A DNA stretch of 64,000 bases from positions 248,001-312,000 of the forward strand of contig JANSYS010000002.1 in assembly GCA_024742275.1 (NCBI GenBank), read 5' to 3'. A program made the position numbers and the translations under genes. This stretch comes from Alphaproteobacteria bacterium. GTDB taxonomy: Bacteria > Pseudomonadota > Alphaproteobacteria > Thalassobaculales > Thalassobaculaceae. Under the pieces are notes generated by a model. That model did not search any database, was not told the DNA's origin, and was given only the letters and a program-made list of their open reading frames with translations. This document shows, piece after piece, positions 1 through 13,154 of this stretch (positions are counted from its first letter, which is position 1; each line of letters opens with the position of its first letter).

Positions 1-1358
1 TGACCGCGCCGTCGGGGCCGAGGCTGTCGGCCGGTTTGTTGGCGTTTCGCCAGCGGCACAGCTCGAACACCGTGGTCTTGTAGACGTCCTTGAGCACTGA
101 ATAGCCGCCGCACATGTCGCCGTAGAGGGTGGCGTACCCGACCGACATTTCCGACTTGTTGCCGGTCGACAGGACCATATGGCCGAACTTGTTGGACAGC
201 GCCATCAGGGTGATCCCGCGCGACCGCGCCTGAACGTTCTCCTCGGTGATGTCGGGAGTGGTCCCGGCGAACTGGTCAGCGAGCATCGTCTCGAAGGCCT
301 GCATGGCCGGGCCGATATTGACGGTCGTGTAGTCGACGCCCAGCAACTGGGCGGCGGCGGCCGCGTCCTCCAGGCTGTGATCGCTGGTGTAGGGCGACGG
401 CATCATCACGCACCGCACCTTGTCCGGGCCGAGCGCGTCGACCGCCACGGCGGCGGAGAGGGCGCTGTCGATCCCGCCGGACATGCCGAGGATGACGCCC
501 GGGAAACCGTTCTTCGTCACGTAGTCGCGCAGGCCCAGCACCATGGCGCGATACGTCGCCTCCAGTCCGGCCTTGGGCTCGACCGTCTCGGTCCGCTCAC
601 AGGACCAGCCGTCCGCGCCGCGCGTCCAGGTGGTGGTGACGACCGCCTCCTCCCAAGCCGGGAGTTGGGCGGCGACGGTGCGGTCCGCGTTGAGGACGAA
701 GGAGGCGCCGTCGAACACCAACTCGTCCTGCCCGCCGACCTGGTTCAGGTAGACCATCGGCAGGCCGCTCTCAACGACCCGCGAGGTGGCGTGTTGAAGA
801 CGGTTGTCGAGTTTCTGGCTGTCGAACGGGGAGCCGTTGGGGACCAGCAGCATCTCGCCGCCGGTCTCGCTCACGCACTCGACCACGTCCGGGCTCCAGA
901 TATCCTCGCAGATCGGCACGCCGATGCGAACGCCGCGCACTTCCATCGGTCCCGGCATCGGTCCGACGTCGAACACCCGCTTCTCGTCGAACACGCCGTA
1001 GTTCGGCAGATCCACCTTGTAGCGGGCGGCTCGAACGGCGCCGCCATCGAGCAGCAGCAAAGCGTTGTAAAGCTTGCCATCCTCGGCCCAGGGGGCACCG
1101 AGCAGGACGGCCGGACCGCCATCCGCCGTTTCCGCCGCCAGCTCCTCAACCGCGTCGCGGATTTCGGCGACGAACATCGGCTTCAGCACCAAGTCCTCCG
1201 GCGGGTAGCCGCAGGCGTAAAGCTCCGGGGTCAGAATGACGTCGGCGCCCGCCGCCGCGGCCTGTGCGCGCACCGCGCGCAGCTTGGCGAGGTTGCCGAC
1301 GATATCGCCCACCCGGGGGTTGAGCTGAGCCAGCGTGATGATGAGTTGATCGGTCATG
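1..1358 (-). CDS. nadE: Glutamine-dependent NAD+ synthetase, C-terminus cut by window edge
   Basis: Catalyses ATP-dependent amidation of nicotinic acid adenine dinucleotide to NAD+, with ammonia drawn from glutamine by an N-terminal nitrilase-type domain. Translating the complement from the ATG at 1356-1358 gives MTDQLIITLAQLNPRVGD, a typical nitrilase-domain start. The glutaminase Glu (TPELYACGYPPEDL), Lys (RYKVDLPNYG) and Cys (PICEDIW) segments are present. The synthetase ATP pyrophosphatase loop GMSGGIDSAL and the segment STGNKSEMSVGY follow. The reading frame is open to base 1, so the last part of the synthetase domain lies outside the window. The GNAT gene lies 72 nt upstream on the same strand and may be co-transcribed. 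The identification is secure. Confidence 0.95.
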
Positions 1359-1430
1359 GCAAACAGTTAGCGCGCTCCACGGGCGGGGGCAATGCGGATC
1401 GCAGCCTGCCGGACCTCGGATCGCCGGGCG

Positions 1431-1937
1431 TTACCCGCTCGCCGCCAGAGATTCGAGGTCGCTGCCGCCCACCGTATAAGGCAGCCAGGTGCCGCTCCGG
1501 GTCAGTCCGAGTCGGGCATAGAAGTCGCGGGCGTGGTTGTCGGTCTTCACCGACAGGTCGAGCTTGACGCAGCCGCGTCCGATCGCCTCCCGCGCCAGGG
1601 CCGCCATCAGCCTCCGGCCGAGGCCGGTACCCCGCAGGTCGCCGTCGACGTACAGATCCTCGACATAGAGCTTCGGTCGTCCGGCCCAGGTCGAGTAGAC
1701 GAAGTAATAGAGAGCCAAGCCGACCGCCCTGCCGTCCGGCCGTTCGGCGATCATGGCGTGGAAGTAGGGGTGCGCGCCGCTTCCGTCGCGGCGCAGATCG
1801 TCGACGCTGCCGGTGACGTAGTCCGCCGCCTCCTGAACTTCCGCGAGCGCCCGCACCAGCCGGCGCACCGTCTCGGCGTCGTCTTCACCGGTCTCTCCGG
1901 GGGCTCTGAGGATGGCCGGTCTGATCGTGATCTCCAT
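1431..1937 (-). CDS. GNAT family N-acetyltransferase
   Basis: A 168-residue single-domain acetyltransferase. The central acetyl-CoA-binding region is visible: the strand LYVEDLYVDGDLRGTGLGRR, with the Arg/Gln-x-x-Gly-x-Gly/Ala type pyrophosphate loop (RGTGLG at about residues 102-107), followed by helix LMAALAREAIGRG and the DNHARDFYARLGL segment typical of the family's last helix. The acceptor substrate cannot be read from sequence. The length is normal for a stand-alone GNAT. It precedes nadE on the same strand by 72 nt, which suggests shared transcription but not a shared pathway. Confidence 0.85.
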   Translation of the reverse strand: MEITIRPAILRAPGETGEDDAETVRRLVRALAEVQEAADYVTGSVDDLRRDGSGAHPYFHAMIAERPDGRAVGLALYYFVYSTWAGRPKLYVEDLYVDGDLRGTGLGRRLMAALAREAIGRGCVKLDLSVKTDNHARDFYARLGLTRSGTWLPYTVGGSDLESLAASG

Positions 1938-2069
1938 GGCGCCGATGGTATGCCTCGCGCACGCCCGGCGCCAACCGGTTTCCTCCTGTCGGCCGTCGCC
2001 CCTTTGAACGGCGGCGAATCGCGGCTAAGCTACCGACTCTGTTACGTTTCCCGGCGGGTCCCCGCGTCT

Positions 2070-3833
2070 ATGGCGAACCGGTACATCCAGGACTTCAAAC
2101 GGCTGGTCGGCAACGATCAGGTCGTGATGGCCGCGGTCGCCGTGGTTGTCGGCGGTGCCGCCGCGGGCGGCGCGATCGCGTTCCGCGAGGCGATCGATCT
2201 CTTGCAGTTCCTGTTTCTCGGCTTCCGGACCGAGATGGTCGTGACATATGCCGCGGAAATGGGCGGCTGGCGACTGGTCCTGGCGCCGGTCCTCGGCGGG
2301 CTCATGGTCGGTCTGTTCTGCAAGTACGTCATGCCCGGCGGCAGACCGCAGGGGGTGGCGAACGTGATCGAGTCGAGCGCACTGCGCGGCGGCCGGATGT
2401 CCATGCGCCAAGGGTTGGGCGCCGCGGCGATCAGCGCCACGTCGATCGGCTGCGGCGCCTCCGTCGGCCGCGAGGGCCCGGCGGTGCATATCGGTGCGTC
2501 GCTCGCCAGTTTTCTCGGCCGCCAGCTCAACCTCACCCGGAGCCAGGCGCGGACCCTGCTGGGCTGCGGCGTCGCCAGCGCCGTGGCGGCGTCCTTCAAT
2601 GCGCCGATCGCCGGGGTGTTCTTTGCCCTCGAAGTCGTGATCGGCCATTACGCGCTTTCCGCCTTCGCGCCGATCGTCATCGCCTCCGTGTTCGGCACCA
2701 TCCTCTCGCGGATCTGGTTCGGGGACTACCCGGCGTTCGAAATGCCGAGCTACACGATCACCTCGTTCCTGGAGTTCCCCGCCTTCATGATCTTGGGGGC
2801 CGTCTGCGCCATCGGGGCGATCGCCCTGATGCGGGTGACGGCGGAGATCGAAGTCAGAGGGCTGCAATCCCGCATACCGCGCTGGATGCAGCCGGCCTGT
2901 GCCGGGTTGATCGTCGGTATCGTTGCCCTGGAGTTCCCGGAGATTTTGGGTGTCGGGTACGAGGCGATGGATACGGCGCTGCACGAAGGCTACGGCCTCA
3001 AGATGCTGATCAGCCTCGCGATCCTGAAGATCCTGCTGACGGCGATCTGCCTCGGCGCCGGGTTCGGAGGCGGGATATTCTCGCCGTCGCTGTTCATCGG
3101 CGCGATGCTCGGTGGCGCCTATGGCATCGTCGCGACCGTTCCCTTTCCCGAATTGTCCTCGGGTCACGGCGCCTACACGCTGATCGCCATGGGCGCGGTG
3201 TCGGCGGCGACGCTCGGGGCACCGATTTCGACGATTCTTATCATTTTCGAGCTGACCGGCGACTACAAGCTGACCGTCGGCGTGATGGTCGCGGTGGTGA
3301 TCGCCTCTGTGTTGACCCGCGTGCTTCACAGCCCGTCGTTCTTCGCCGATCAACTCCGCCGACGCGGGGTTCATATCCACGGCGGCCACGATGTCGGCGC
3401 CTTGCGGGCGCTCAAGGTCCACGATTTGATGAAGCAGGATCACATTGCCGTCAGCGTCGAGACCGGACTCGACAGCCTGCGCAACCGGCTGCGTCTCGCG
3501 CCGATGAACGAGTTGTTCGTGATCGACGCCGACGAGAAGCTGGTTGGCACCATAACGCTCAGCGATCTCGGCGAGGTGGCTTTCGATTCGTCGCAGGACC
3601 GCGACTACACGGCGATCGACCTTGCCCGCAAGCATCCCCCGTTCCTGGAACTCGGAGACGGCGTCGAGAAGGCGATTCGGCGCTTCTCGGAAGCCGAGGA
3701 GGGGTTGCTTGCCGTCGTCGATTCGGCCGCGCGAATGCGGCTCATCGGCTGCCTGCACGAGCGGGACGTCATGCGTGCCTATAATCAGGCGCTGATCAGA
3801 CAGCAGGCCGAGGAGCACGGCGAAACGCTCTGA
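2070..3833 (+). CDS. CLC-family chloride channel/antiporter with C-terminal CBS pair
   Basis: A 587-residue integral membrane protein that moves chloride across the inner membrane, as a channel or Cl-/H+ exchanger. The family signature GREGPAVHIG starts near residue 133 and contains the gating glutamate (Glu135). The second conserved half-site GAGFGGGIFSPSLFIGA lies near residue 330. About ten hydrophobic segments fill residues 15-440. Two CBS domains follow (roughly 447-560), which in relatives bind adenine nucleotides and tune gating. I chose the ATG at 2070, which gives the normal N-terminus MANRYIQDFKRL; the frame is open upstream to 1392, but that part is opposite the GNAT gene and has no family character. 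The exact ion specificity is not decidable here. Confidence 0.9.
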   Translation: MANRYIQDFKRLVGNDQVVMAAVAVVVGGAAAGGAIAFREAIDLLQFLFLGFRTEMVVTYAAEMGGWRLVLAPVLGGLMVGLFCKYVMPGGRPQGVANVIESSALRGGRMSMRQGLGAAAISATSIGCGASVGREGPAVHIGASLASFLGRQLNLTRSQARTLLGCGVASAVAASFNAPIAGVFFALEVVIGHYALSAFAPIVIASVFGTILSRIWFGDYPAFEMPSYTITSFLEFPAFMILGAVCAIGAIALMRVTAEIEVRGLQSRIPRWMQPACAGLIVGIVALEFPEILGVGYEAMDTALHEGYGLKMLISLAILKILLTAICLGAGFGGGIFSPSLFIGAMLGGAYGIVATVPFPELSSGHGAYTLIAMGAVSAATLGAPISTILIIFELTGDYKLTVGVMVAVVIASVLTRVLHSPSFFADQLRRRGVHIHGGHDVGALRALKVHDLMKQDHIAVSVETGLDSLRNRLRLAPMNELFVIDADEKLVGTITLSDLGEVAFDSSQDRDYTAIDLARKHPPFLELGDGVEKAIRRFSEAEEGLLAVVDSAARMRLIGCLHERDVMRAYNQALIRQQAEEHGETL

Positions 3834-3873
3834 GCGCCGCCCGAGCGACCGGATGCGGCTGCCGGAAATGCAT

Positions 3874-3895
3874 GGGGGGTGCCGCAGCACCCCCC
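3874..3895 (+). terminator. Hairpin downstream of the CLC gene, terminator-like without T-run
   Basis: A perfect 9-bp stem (3874-3882 with 3887-3895) closes a 4-nt loop 40 nt after the CLC stop codon. It is GC-rich but has no following T-tract, so intrinsic termination would be weak. The rest of the 302-nt gap to the helicase gene (3834-4135) contains an AT-rich stretch near 4025-4075 that could hold the helicase promoter, and no convincing ORF. Confidence 0.45.
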
Positions 3896-4135
3896 GTAAC
3901 CCCTGAACCGCAGGCACATGGGACCGGCTCAAGATTGCACCGAGCGATCCGGGGCTTTCATCCGGCGACCGCCGATCCGCATCGACGGCCGCTCAACCGA
4001 TGTAAGAAATTCGCCTCGCCCCGAATTGCTAAGCTGAAAGGAATAACAAAAAGTTAAATTCGTTTAGTTTCCTCAAATGGGCCGTGCCGGACTAAACCCT
4101 GGGGGTCGGCGCATGGGATGCTATATGGTCGGAGC

Positions 4136-6568
4136 ATGGCGGATCTGTTTTCGAACGACGGAGCCGGGGGGCTGGACCCGGCCGAGTACCGGCGGCCTTC
4201 GGGTCCGGCGCCGGCCTATCCTGGGCCCGGCGCCGGCGCTGTGGCGACGGGCGCGCGCAGGGGCTACCTCGACGGTCTGAACGACGGCCAGCGCGCGGCG
4301 GTGGAGGCGCTCGACGGTCCCGTCCTGGTTCTCGCGGGAGCCGGCACCGGCAAGACCCGGGTGTTGACCACGCGCCTCTCCCATCTCCTCGCCCTCGGCA
4401 ACGCGCGGCCCTGGAACGTGCTCGCCGTCACCTTCACCAACAAGGCCGCGCGGGAGATGAAGGAGCGGGTGGCCGACATCGTCGGCCCGGCGGCCGAACA
4501 GGTCTGGCTCGGTACCTTCCACGCGCTTTGCGCCCGGATCGTGCGGCGGCATGCGGAACTGGTCGGGCTGAAGTCCAACTTCACGATCCTGGACGCCGAC
4601 GATCAGGTCCGGCTGCTCAAACAGGTCCTGCAGGCGGAGGGTGTCGACGACAAGCGCTGGCCCGCGCGGGTTGTGATGGGCGTGCTGCAGCGTTGGAAGG
4701 ATCGGGGCCTCACCCCGGACCGGATCGGCGTTGCCGAGGCCGGCGACATGGCCGGCGGCAAGCTGCAGGATATCTATCGCCAGTATCAGGAGCGGCTGAT
4801 CACTCTGAACGCCGCGGATTTCGGCGATCTTCTGCTGCACTGCCTGACTCTGTTCCAAACTCGACCGGAGGTTCTGGAGCAGTATCAGAAGCAGTTCCGC
4901 TACATCCTCGTCGACGAGTATCAGGACACGAACGTCGCCCAGTATCTCTGGCTCCGGCTGCTCGCCCAGAGCCACAAGAACATCTGCTGCGTCGGTGACG
5001 ACGATCAGTCGATCTACGGCTGGCGTGGCGCGGAGATCGGCAACATCCTGAAGTTCGAGAAAGATTTCCCGGGAGCCAAGGTCGTCCGGCTCGAGCAGAA
5101 CTATCGCTCGACCTCGCGCATCCTGGCCGCCGCCTCCGATCTGATCGCCCACAACGAAGGCCGGCTCGGCAAGACCCTGTGGACCGAGGGAACCGACGGC
5201 GACCACCTCACCGTTCGGGGTGTGTGGGACGGCGAGGAGGAGGCTCGGGTCGTCGGCGACCGTATCGAGGACTACCAGCGCGCAAAGGTGCCGCTGCGCG
5301 AGATGGCGGTGCTGGTCCGTGCCGGCTTCCAGACCCGCGAATTCGAGGAGCGGCTGATCACCCTCGGCGTGCCTTACCGCGTCGTCGGCGGCGCGCGGTT
5401 CTACGAGCGCAAGGAGATCCGCGACGCGATCGCCTATCTCCGCGTCATCAACCAGCCGGACGACGACCTCGCGTTCGAACGGATCGTCAATGTACCCGCC
5501 CGAGGTATCGGCAAGACCACCGAGCAGGTTCTGTTCGGCCATGCCCGCGCGTCCGGCGTGTCGCTCACGGCGGCGGCGGAGCGGTTGGTGCGCAGCGATG
5601 AGTTGAAGCCGGCGGCGCGCCGCGCGGTCGGCGGGCTGATGGATGATTTCGCCCGTTGGCGCGAGGCGGCCCGGACCGAAGGACCGTCCGATCTCGCCCG
5701 CATGGTTCTGGATGAAAGCGGCTACACGGCGGCCCTGCAGAGGGACAAGTCTCCGGAGGCGCCGGGTCGGCTGGAGAACTTGAAGGAACTGGTGACGGCT
5801 CTGGAGGAGTTCGAGAGCCTCGGGGGATTCCTCGAGCATATCAGTCTGGTGATGGAGAACGCCGAGGCCGCGGATGGCGAGCAGGTCAGCCTGATGACTC
5901 TGCATGCCGCCAAGGGATTGGAGTTCGACGTCGTGTTTCTTCCGGGCTGGGAGGAGGGGATGTTTCCGAACCAGCGGGCCCTGGACGAGAACGGCGCCGC
6001 CGGCCTGGAGGAGGAACGGCGGCTGGCCTATGTCGGCCTGACCCGGGCGCGCAAAAAGGTGGAAATTCTGTTCGCCGCCAACCGGCGTGTGCATGGTCTT
6101 TGGCAGAGCGCCATTCCGTCGCGATTCGTCTCCGAACTGCCGGAGGAGCATGTGGAGATGATCAGCGACACCGGGCTCTATGGGTCGAGGACCTCAGGAT
6201 ATGGCGGCGGTTACGGCCGAGGGCAGGGCGGTCTTTCGCGCGGCGGCGACGGGCTCAGCTACGACAGCGACGCCGAGGCGCAGCTCCCGGCTTGGGACAG
6301 CGCCGTCGGCAAGGGGCGGGTGGCCGGTCGTGGCCCCGGCTACATGCGGCGGGGTGGCGGGTCGATCCGGACCCGCGCACCGGTGATCGACGGCGAGGGC
6401 TACACGGTCGACCGGTCGAAGCCGGCGAAACACGCGGTGGGCGATCGGGTTTTCCATCAGAAATTCGGCATGGGAACCGTCAGCCAGGTGGACGGCGACA
6501 AGCTTGAAGTCGCGTTCGACCATGCCGGAATCAAGAACGTGGTCGACACCTTCGTCTCCAAGCCGTAA
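4136..6568 (+). CDS. uvrD: ATP-dependent DNA helicase, UvrD/PcrA family
   Basis: A superfamily 1A 3'-to-5' DNA helicase of 810 residues, expected to act in nucleotide excision repair, mismatch repair and removal of RecA or stalled polymerases. The motifs occur in order: Walker A AGAGTGKT near residue 68, AVTFTNKAAREMKERV (motif Ia), LVDEYQDTN (Walker B), GDDDQSIYGWRGA (motif III), LEQNYRST (IV), MTLHAAKGLEFDVVFL (V) and RRLAYVGLTRA (VI). A Gly-rich linker after residue 680 leads to the C-terminal Tudor-like domain (VGDRVFHQKFGMGTV) known from PcrA/UvrD. The start at 4136 is chosen because GGAG sits just upstream; an in-frame ATG at 4118 would add six residues. prmA follows after 11 nt. Whether it should be called uvrD or pcrA is a matter of naming. 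Confidence 0.95.
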   Translation: MADLFSNDGAGGLDPAEYRRPSGPAPAYPGPGAGAVATGARRGYLDGLNDGQRAAVEALDGPVLVLAGAGTGKTRVLTTRLSHLLALGNARPWNVLAVTFTNKAAREMKERVADIVGPAAEQVWLGTFHALCARIVRRHAELVGLKSNFTILDADDQVRLLKQVLQAEGVDDKRWPARVVMGVLQRWKDRGLTPDRIGVAEAGDMAGGKLQDIYRQYQERLITLNAADFGDLLLHCLTLFQTRPEVLEQYQKQFRYILVDEYQDTNVAQYLWLRLLAQSHKNICCVGDDDQSIYGWRGAEIGNILKFEKDFPGAKVVRLEQNYRSTSRILAAASDLIAHNEGRLGKTLWTEGTDGDHLTVRGVWDGEEEARVVGDRIEDYQRAKVPLREMAVLVRAGFQTREFEERLITLGVPYRVVGGARFYERKEIRDAIAYLRVINQPDDDLAFERIVNVPARGIGKTTEQVLFGHARASGVSLTAAAERLVRSDELKPAARRAVGGLMDDFARWREAARTEGPSDLARMVLDESGYTAALQRDKSPEAPGRLENLKELVTALEEFESLGGFLEHISLVMENAEAADGEQVSLMTLHAAKGLEFDVVFLPGWEEGMFPNQRALDENGAAGLEEERRLAYVGLTRARKKVEILFAANRRVHGLWQSAIPSRFVSELPEEHVEMISDTGLYGSRTSGYGGGYGRGQGGLSRGGDGLSYDSDAEAQLPAWDSAVGKGRVAGRGPGYMRRGGGSIRTRAPVIDGEGYTVDRSKPAKHAVGDRVFHQKFGMGTVSQVDGDKLEVAFDHAGIKNVVDTFVSKP

Positions 6569-6579
6569 ATCCCGCCTCC

Positions 6580-7449
6580 ATGAGCAAGCTCTGGCGCATC
6601 GCCCTAACCGTTCCGGCCAAGGCTTCCGAAGTCGTGGCCGACGCCCTGTCGCCCTTCGTGTCCGCCGTCACCGCGCTCGAGGATGCGCCCGGCGGCAGTT
6701 GGACCGTCGAAGGCATCGCCGAGGACGAGCCGGAGCGCCCGGCGATCACCGCCGCCCTGGCGCTTGCCGCGGCGACCGTCGGAACGCCGCCGCCGGACAC
6801 CGTCATCGAACCCCTGCCGGAGGTCGACTGGCTGGCCTTGAACCGACAGTCGTTTCCGCCGATCCGCGAGGGGCGTGTGTGGATCCGCGGTTCCCACGTG
6901 GAGCAGGCCGCACCGGCGGGGAGTGTCGAGTTGCTGGTCGATGCGGCGCGCGCCTTCGGGTCCGGCAGCCACCCGACCACGGCGCTGTGCTTGCGGGCGA
7001 TTCAGGATCTGGCAAAACGCCGGACTCCGCGCAACGTCCTCGATCTCGGCTGCGGGTCCGGTATTTTGGCGATGGGGCTGGCCAAACTGGTGCCCTCCGC
7101 ACGGACGCTGGCGGTGGATCTCGATCCGGTGTCCGTCGCGACGGCGGCGGAGAACGTCCGCATGAACCGGGTGGCCGGCCGGATCGCGACCCATGTCTCG
7201 AACGGCTGGCGCTCGCCCATCGTGCAGCGGACGGCGCCTTTCGATCTGGTGGTGGCGAATATTCTCGCCGGACCGCTTGCCGAGATGGCGCCGTCGCTGA
7301 AACAGGGATTGGCGCCCGGCGGGATTGCCATCCTCTCCGGCCTGCTCACCGAGCAGGAGAGGTGGGTGCTGTCCGTTCACCGCGCCCAGGGTCTGCGGCT
7401 GATCCGCCGCTACCGCCGCGACGGGTGGAGCGCGCTGGTCCTCGCCTGA
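6580..7449 (+). CDS. prmA: Ribosomal protein L11 methyltransferase
   Basis: A 289-residue SAM-dependent methyltransferase that trimethylates the N-terminus and lysines of ribosomal protein L11. The family hallmark FGSGSHPTTALCL precedes the SAM-binding glycine loop LDLGCGSGILAMG. The acidic residue after the second strand (AVDLDPVSV) and the catalytic-site segment VVANILAGPL complete the fold. It begins 11 nt after the helicase gene and is therefore probably co-transcribed with it. A strong hairpin follows its stop codon. Normal length and no oddities. Confidence 0.93.
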   Translation: MSKLWRIALTVPAKASEVVADALSPFVSAVTALEDAPGGSWTVEGIAEDEPERPAITAALALAAATVGTPPPDTVIEPLPEVDWLALNRQSFPPIREGRVWIRGSHVEQAAPAGSVELLVDAARAFGSGSHPTTALCLRAIQDLAKRRTPRNVLDLGCGSGILAMGLAKLVPSARTLAVDLDPVSVATAAENVRMNRVAGRIATHVSNGWRSPIVQRTAPFDLVVANILAGPLAEMAPSLKQGLAPGGIAILSGLLTEQERWVLSVHRAQGLRLIRRYRRDGWSALVLA

Positions 7450-7462
7450 CTGTTTCGCATGA

Positions 7463-7499
7463 CAAAAAAAGAGACGGCCGGCACTGGGTGCCGGCCGTC
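7463..7499 (-). terminator. Rho-independent terminator between convergent genes
   Basis: A 12-bp GC-rich stem (7473-7484 with 7488-7499) with a 3-nt loop. On the minus strand it is followed at once by a run of seven T (complement of 7464-7470), so it is a canonical intrinsic terminator for the DUF1127 gene. The same stem lies just after the prmA stop and probably also ends that transcript. Confidence 0.85.
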
Positions 7500-7529
7500 C
7501 CGCCTCAAACCGCCCGTCGATGGGGAAGA

Positions 7530-7916
7530 TCAGGCGGCGTGACGCACGTCTGTATTGGCGGCGGCGGCGGGCGCTGCCGGACGCAGATGCGGTTCCACGG
7601 GGTTCGCGGTCTTCGGCGCCGTCGCTGAGAGGTAGGCGTCGCTCGGGGTGCCGAGCACCTCGGCATCGGCGCGGCGGATCACACCGGCCCGCAGCGCCGT
7701 TATGTCGAGGCCGATATCGGCCAGCATGCGCGGGCTGAGGTCCTCGACCGCCGCCAGGGTCCGGCGATGGGCGAGCCGATCGCGCAGGCTCTTGAAGCCC
7801 TCCACGATCAGGTTCCGAATGTAGGTGCTCCGCATGGCCCGGGCCCGAGCGACCAGCGCGTACGGGTCCTCCGGCAGGGCCGACGGCACGCGCAGGATAT
7901 CGTTCTGGGTGGACAT
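7530..7916 (-). CDS. DUF1127 domain-containing protein
   Basis: A 128-residue protein whose middle part (about residues 35-75, with DRLAHRRTLAAVEDLSPRML followed by ADIGLD) is the arginine-rich DUF1127 motif. Proteins of this kind in alphaproteobacteria have been linked to RNA metabolism and nutrient homeostasis, but most are far shorter (about 45-70 residues), so the N-terminal extension and the Ala/Pro-rich tail are extra. The start at 7914-7916 is chosen because AAGGAG precedes it at ideal spacing; the frame is open further upstream without a ribosome site. A terminator follows its stop. The molecular function is unknown. Confidence 0.75.
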   Translation of the reverse strand: MSTQNDILRVPSALPEDPYALVARARAMRSTYIRNLIVEGFKSLRDRLAHRRTLAAVEDLSPRMLADIGLDITALRAGVIRRADAEVLGTPSDAYLSATAPKTANPVEPHLRPAAPAAAANTDVRHAA

Positions 7917-8099
7917 CGGGTTTCTCCTTGGAAATAGGTACCGGTCTTCGACCGGCGTTGATGACACCAATATGGCCCGAGCGCGGCCCGGCACCATTTG
8001 AGTTTTTGCGGTGCAGCATTGCGTTGAACGCATGGCCGAAGCGGATAGCTATGCGCTGTAGGTCGGTCAGCCTTTCGCCCCGGCGCGACAACAAGCAAA

Positions 8100-8119
8100 G
8101 GCCCCTCCGAAGAGGGGCC
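8100..8119 (-). terminator. Hairpin with T-rich minus-strand tail; rest of 7917-8290 non-coding
   Basis: A perfect 8-bp stem (8100-8107 with 8112-8119) with a CGAA loop; on the minus strand it is followed by CTTTGCTTGTTG. It could end the ligA transcript, whose stop is about 170 nt upstream, or end a short RNA made from 8120-8290. The remaining gap 7917-8290 shows no convincing protein. The minus-strand frame open across it (7808-8251) has no ribosome site and mostly overlaps the DUF1127 gene out of frame. Confidence 0.5.
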
Positions 8120-8290
8120 CCGCACACGCTCGAAACCCTGGGAGACGGGTACGATCTCGGCCTTGACGGCCAAGCGCAGAAGACCCGTGCTACGCTTGGC
8201 CACCCAATGATTTGTTGGGTCCACGGCGCAATTCAAAGGGGCAAAAATCAATGCAGACCCGTGCTCAGTGCATAGGTCGACGGCGGCCGT

Positions 8291-12086
<3,796 letters not shown>

Positions 12087-12089
12087 GGC

Positions 12090-12941
12090 TTAAAACGGGC
12101 CAAGGCCCCAGCCGAACCACCCGTCGTCGCCGGACTCCGCTGTGGTCCGCGCCCGGCCTTCGGTCGCCAGCACGTAGGCATCCTCGTACCAGTCGGAGCC
12201 CGGATAGTTGTATCCAAGCACCGCGGCGGTTCGCTTCGCTTCGGCGGTCAGGCCGATGGCGACGTAGCTTTCGGTCATCCGCATCAACGCTTCCGGAACC
12301 TGCTCCGTCGTATCGAATTCGTCCACCACACGCTTGAAGCGGTTGATGGCCGCCAGATACTGGCCCTGGCGCATATACCAGCGCCCGATACTCATCTCCT
12401 TTCCGGCGAGATGGTTGCGGGCCAGATCGATCTTGAGCCGGGCGTCGCGGGCGTATTTCGAGTTCGGAAAGCGCGACACGACCTCCTCGAAGGAGGACAG
12501 CGCGTCTCGTGTCAGCTTCTGATCGCGGCCGACATCGACGATACGCTCATAGTAACACAGCCCCTTCAGATAGTAGGCGTAGTCGACGTTCGGATTACCC
12601 GGATTGAGCTGGATGAACCGGTCGAGGGCGCTGACCGCGTCGTCGTACTCGTTCGATTGGTAAAGCGCATAGGCCGCCATCAGTTGCGCCTGGGTCGCCC
12701 AGACCGAGTAGGGATGCTGACGTTCGACCTCGTCGAACAGAGGAGCCGCCGCCTTGAAATCCCCGGCCAGCGCGGCGTTGTAGGCATTGTTGTAGAGTTC
12801 CTCCACGGGACGCTCGACGTAGTCGGCGACGTCGTCGCTGGAACATGCGGACAGCCCTGCGACAAGGGCGACCGTTGCCAGGCGCACGCGGAAAAGGCGC
12901 GAGACGGAGAGACGCGAAGGGGTCAGGCGGGTCGGCGGCAT
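12090..12941 (-). CDS. bamD: Outer membrane assembly lipoprotein BamD
   Basis: A TPR lipoprotein of the BAM complex, which inserts beta-barrel proteins into the outer membrane. A basic N-terminus and hydrophobic stretch end in the lipobox LSAC with Cys33, then SSDDVADYVERPVEELYNNA, typical of BamD. TPR-like helices follow (AAPLFDEVERQHPYSVWATQ, FEEVVSRFPNSKYARDARLK). 283 residues is the normal size. It heads the bamD-recN-ligA run; in many alphaproteobacteria lpxC precedes it, but here the upstream gene is a small ORF ended by a terminator. Confidence 0.95.
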   Translation of the reverse strand: MPPTRLTPSRLSVSRLFRVRLATVALVAGLSACSSDDVADYVERPVEELYNNAYNAALAGDFKAAAPLFDEVERQHPYSVWATQAQLMAAYALYQSNEYDDAVSALDRFIQLNPGNPNVDYAYYLKGLCYYERIVDVGRDQKLTRDALSSFEEVVSRFPNSKYARDARLKIDLARNHLAGKEMSIGRWYMRQGQYLAAINRFKRVVDEFDTTEQVPEALMRMTESYVAIGLTAEAKRTAAVLGYNYPGSDWYEDAYVLATEGRARTTAESGDDGWFGWGLGPF

Positions 12942-13091
12942 TGGCGGGTCATTTCCGGTTGCGCGGATGACCGCAATGTAAGGCGACGGGTGGATTGAGG
13001 AAAGGGGAACCGGGGTACCGTGCGCGCGGTCCGCGCATCGGCGTCCGATTCGGTGTATCTGAGCCCGGTCTCCGGCTGAGAAACGCCCGCT

Positions 13092-13121
13092 GAAAAATCG
13101 AAAGCCCCGCCGGGGCGGGGC
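13092..13121 (-). terminator. Rho-independent terminator of the 59-residue ORF
   Basis: A 7-bp GC stem (13104-13110 with 13115-13121), 4-nt loop, followed on the minus strand by TTTCGATTTTT. It sits 34 nt after the stop of the small ORF and before bamD, so bamD must have its own promoter within about 12942-13090. Confidence 0.75.
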
Positions 13122-13154
13122 CTGCGATCGGCAGTTATGAATCCCGGTTGGGGT

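Noticed and set aside
179-1567. 462-codon plus-strand open frame at the left edge
   Set aside because: It is an antisense shadow of nadE, whose nitrilase and synthetase motifs are clear on the minus strand.
2025-3932. 635-codon minus-strand open frame opposite the CLC gene
   Set aside because: Its product is rich in Arg, Asp, Gly and Gln without family character. It mirrors the CLC gene in GC-rich DNA and has no ribosome site; the CLC motifs on the plus strand are decisive.
4121-6151. 676-codon minus-strand open frame opposite the helicase gene
   Set aside because: It is an antisense shadow of a helicase gene with all motifs intact; the product has no recognisable domain.
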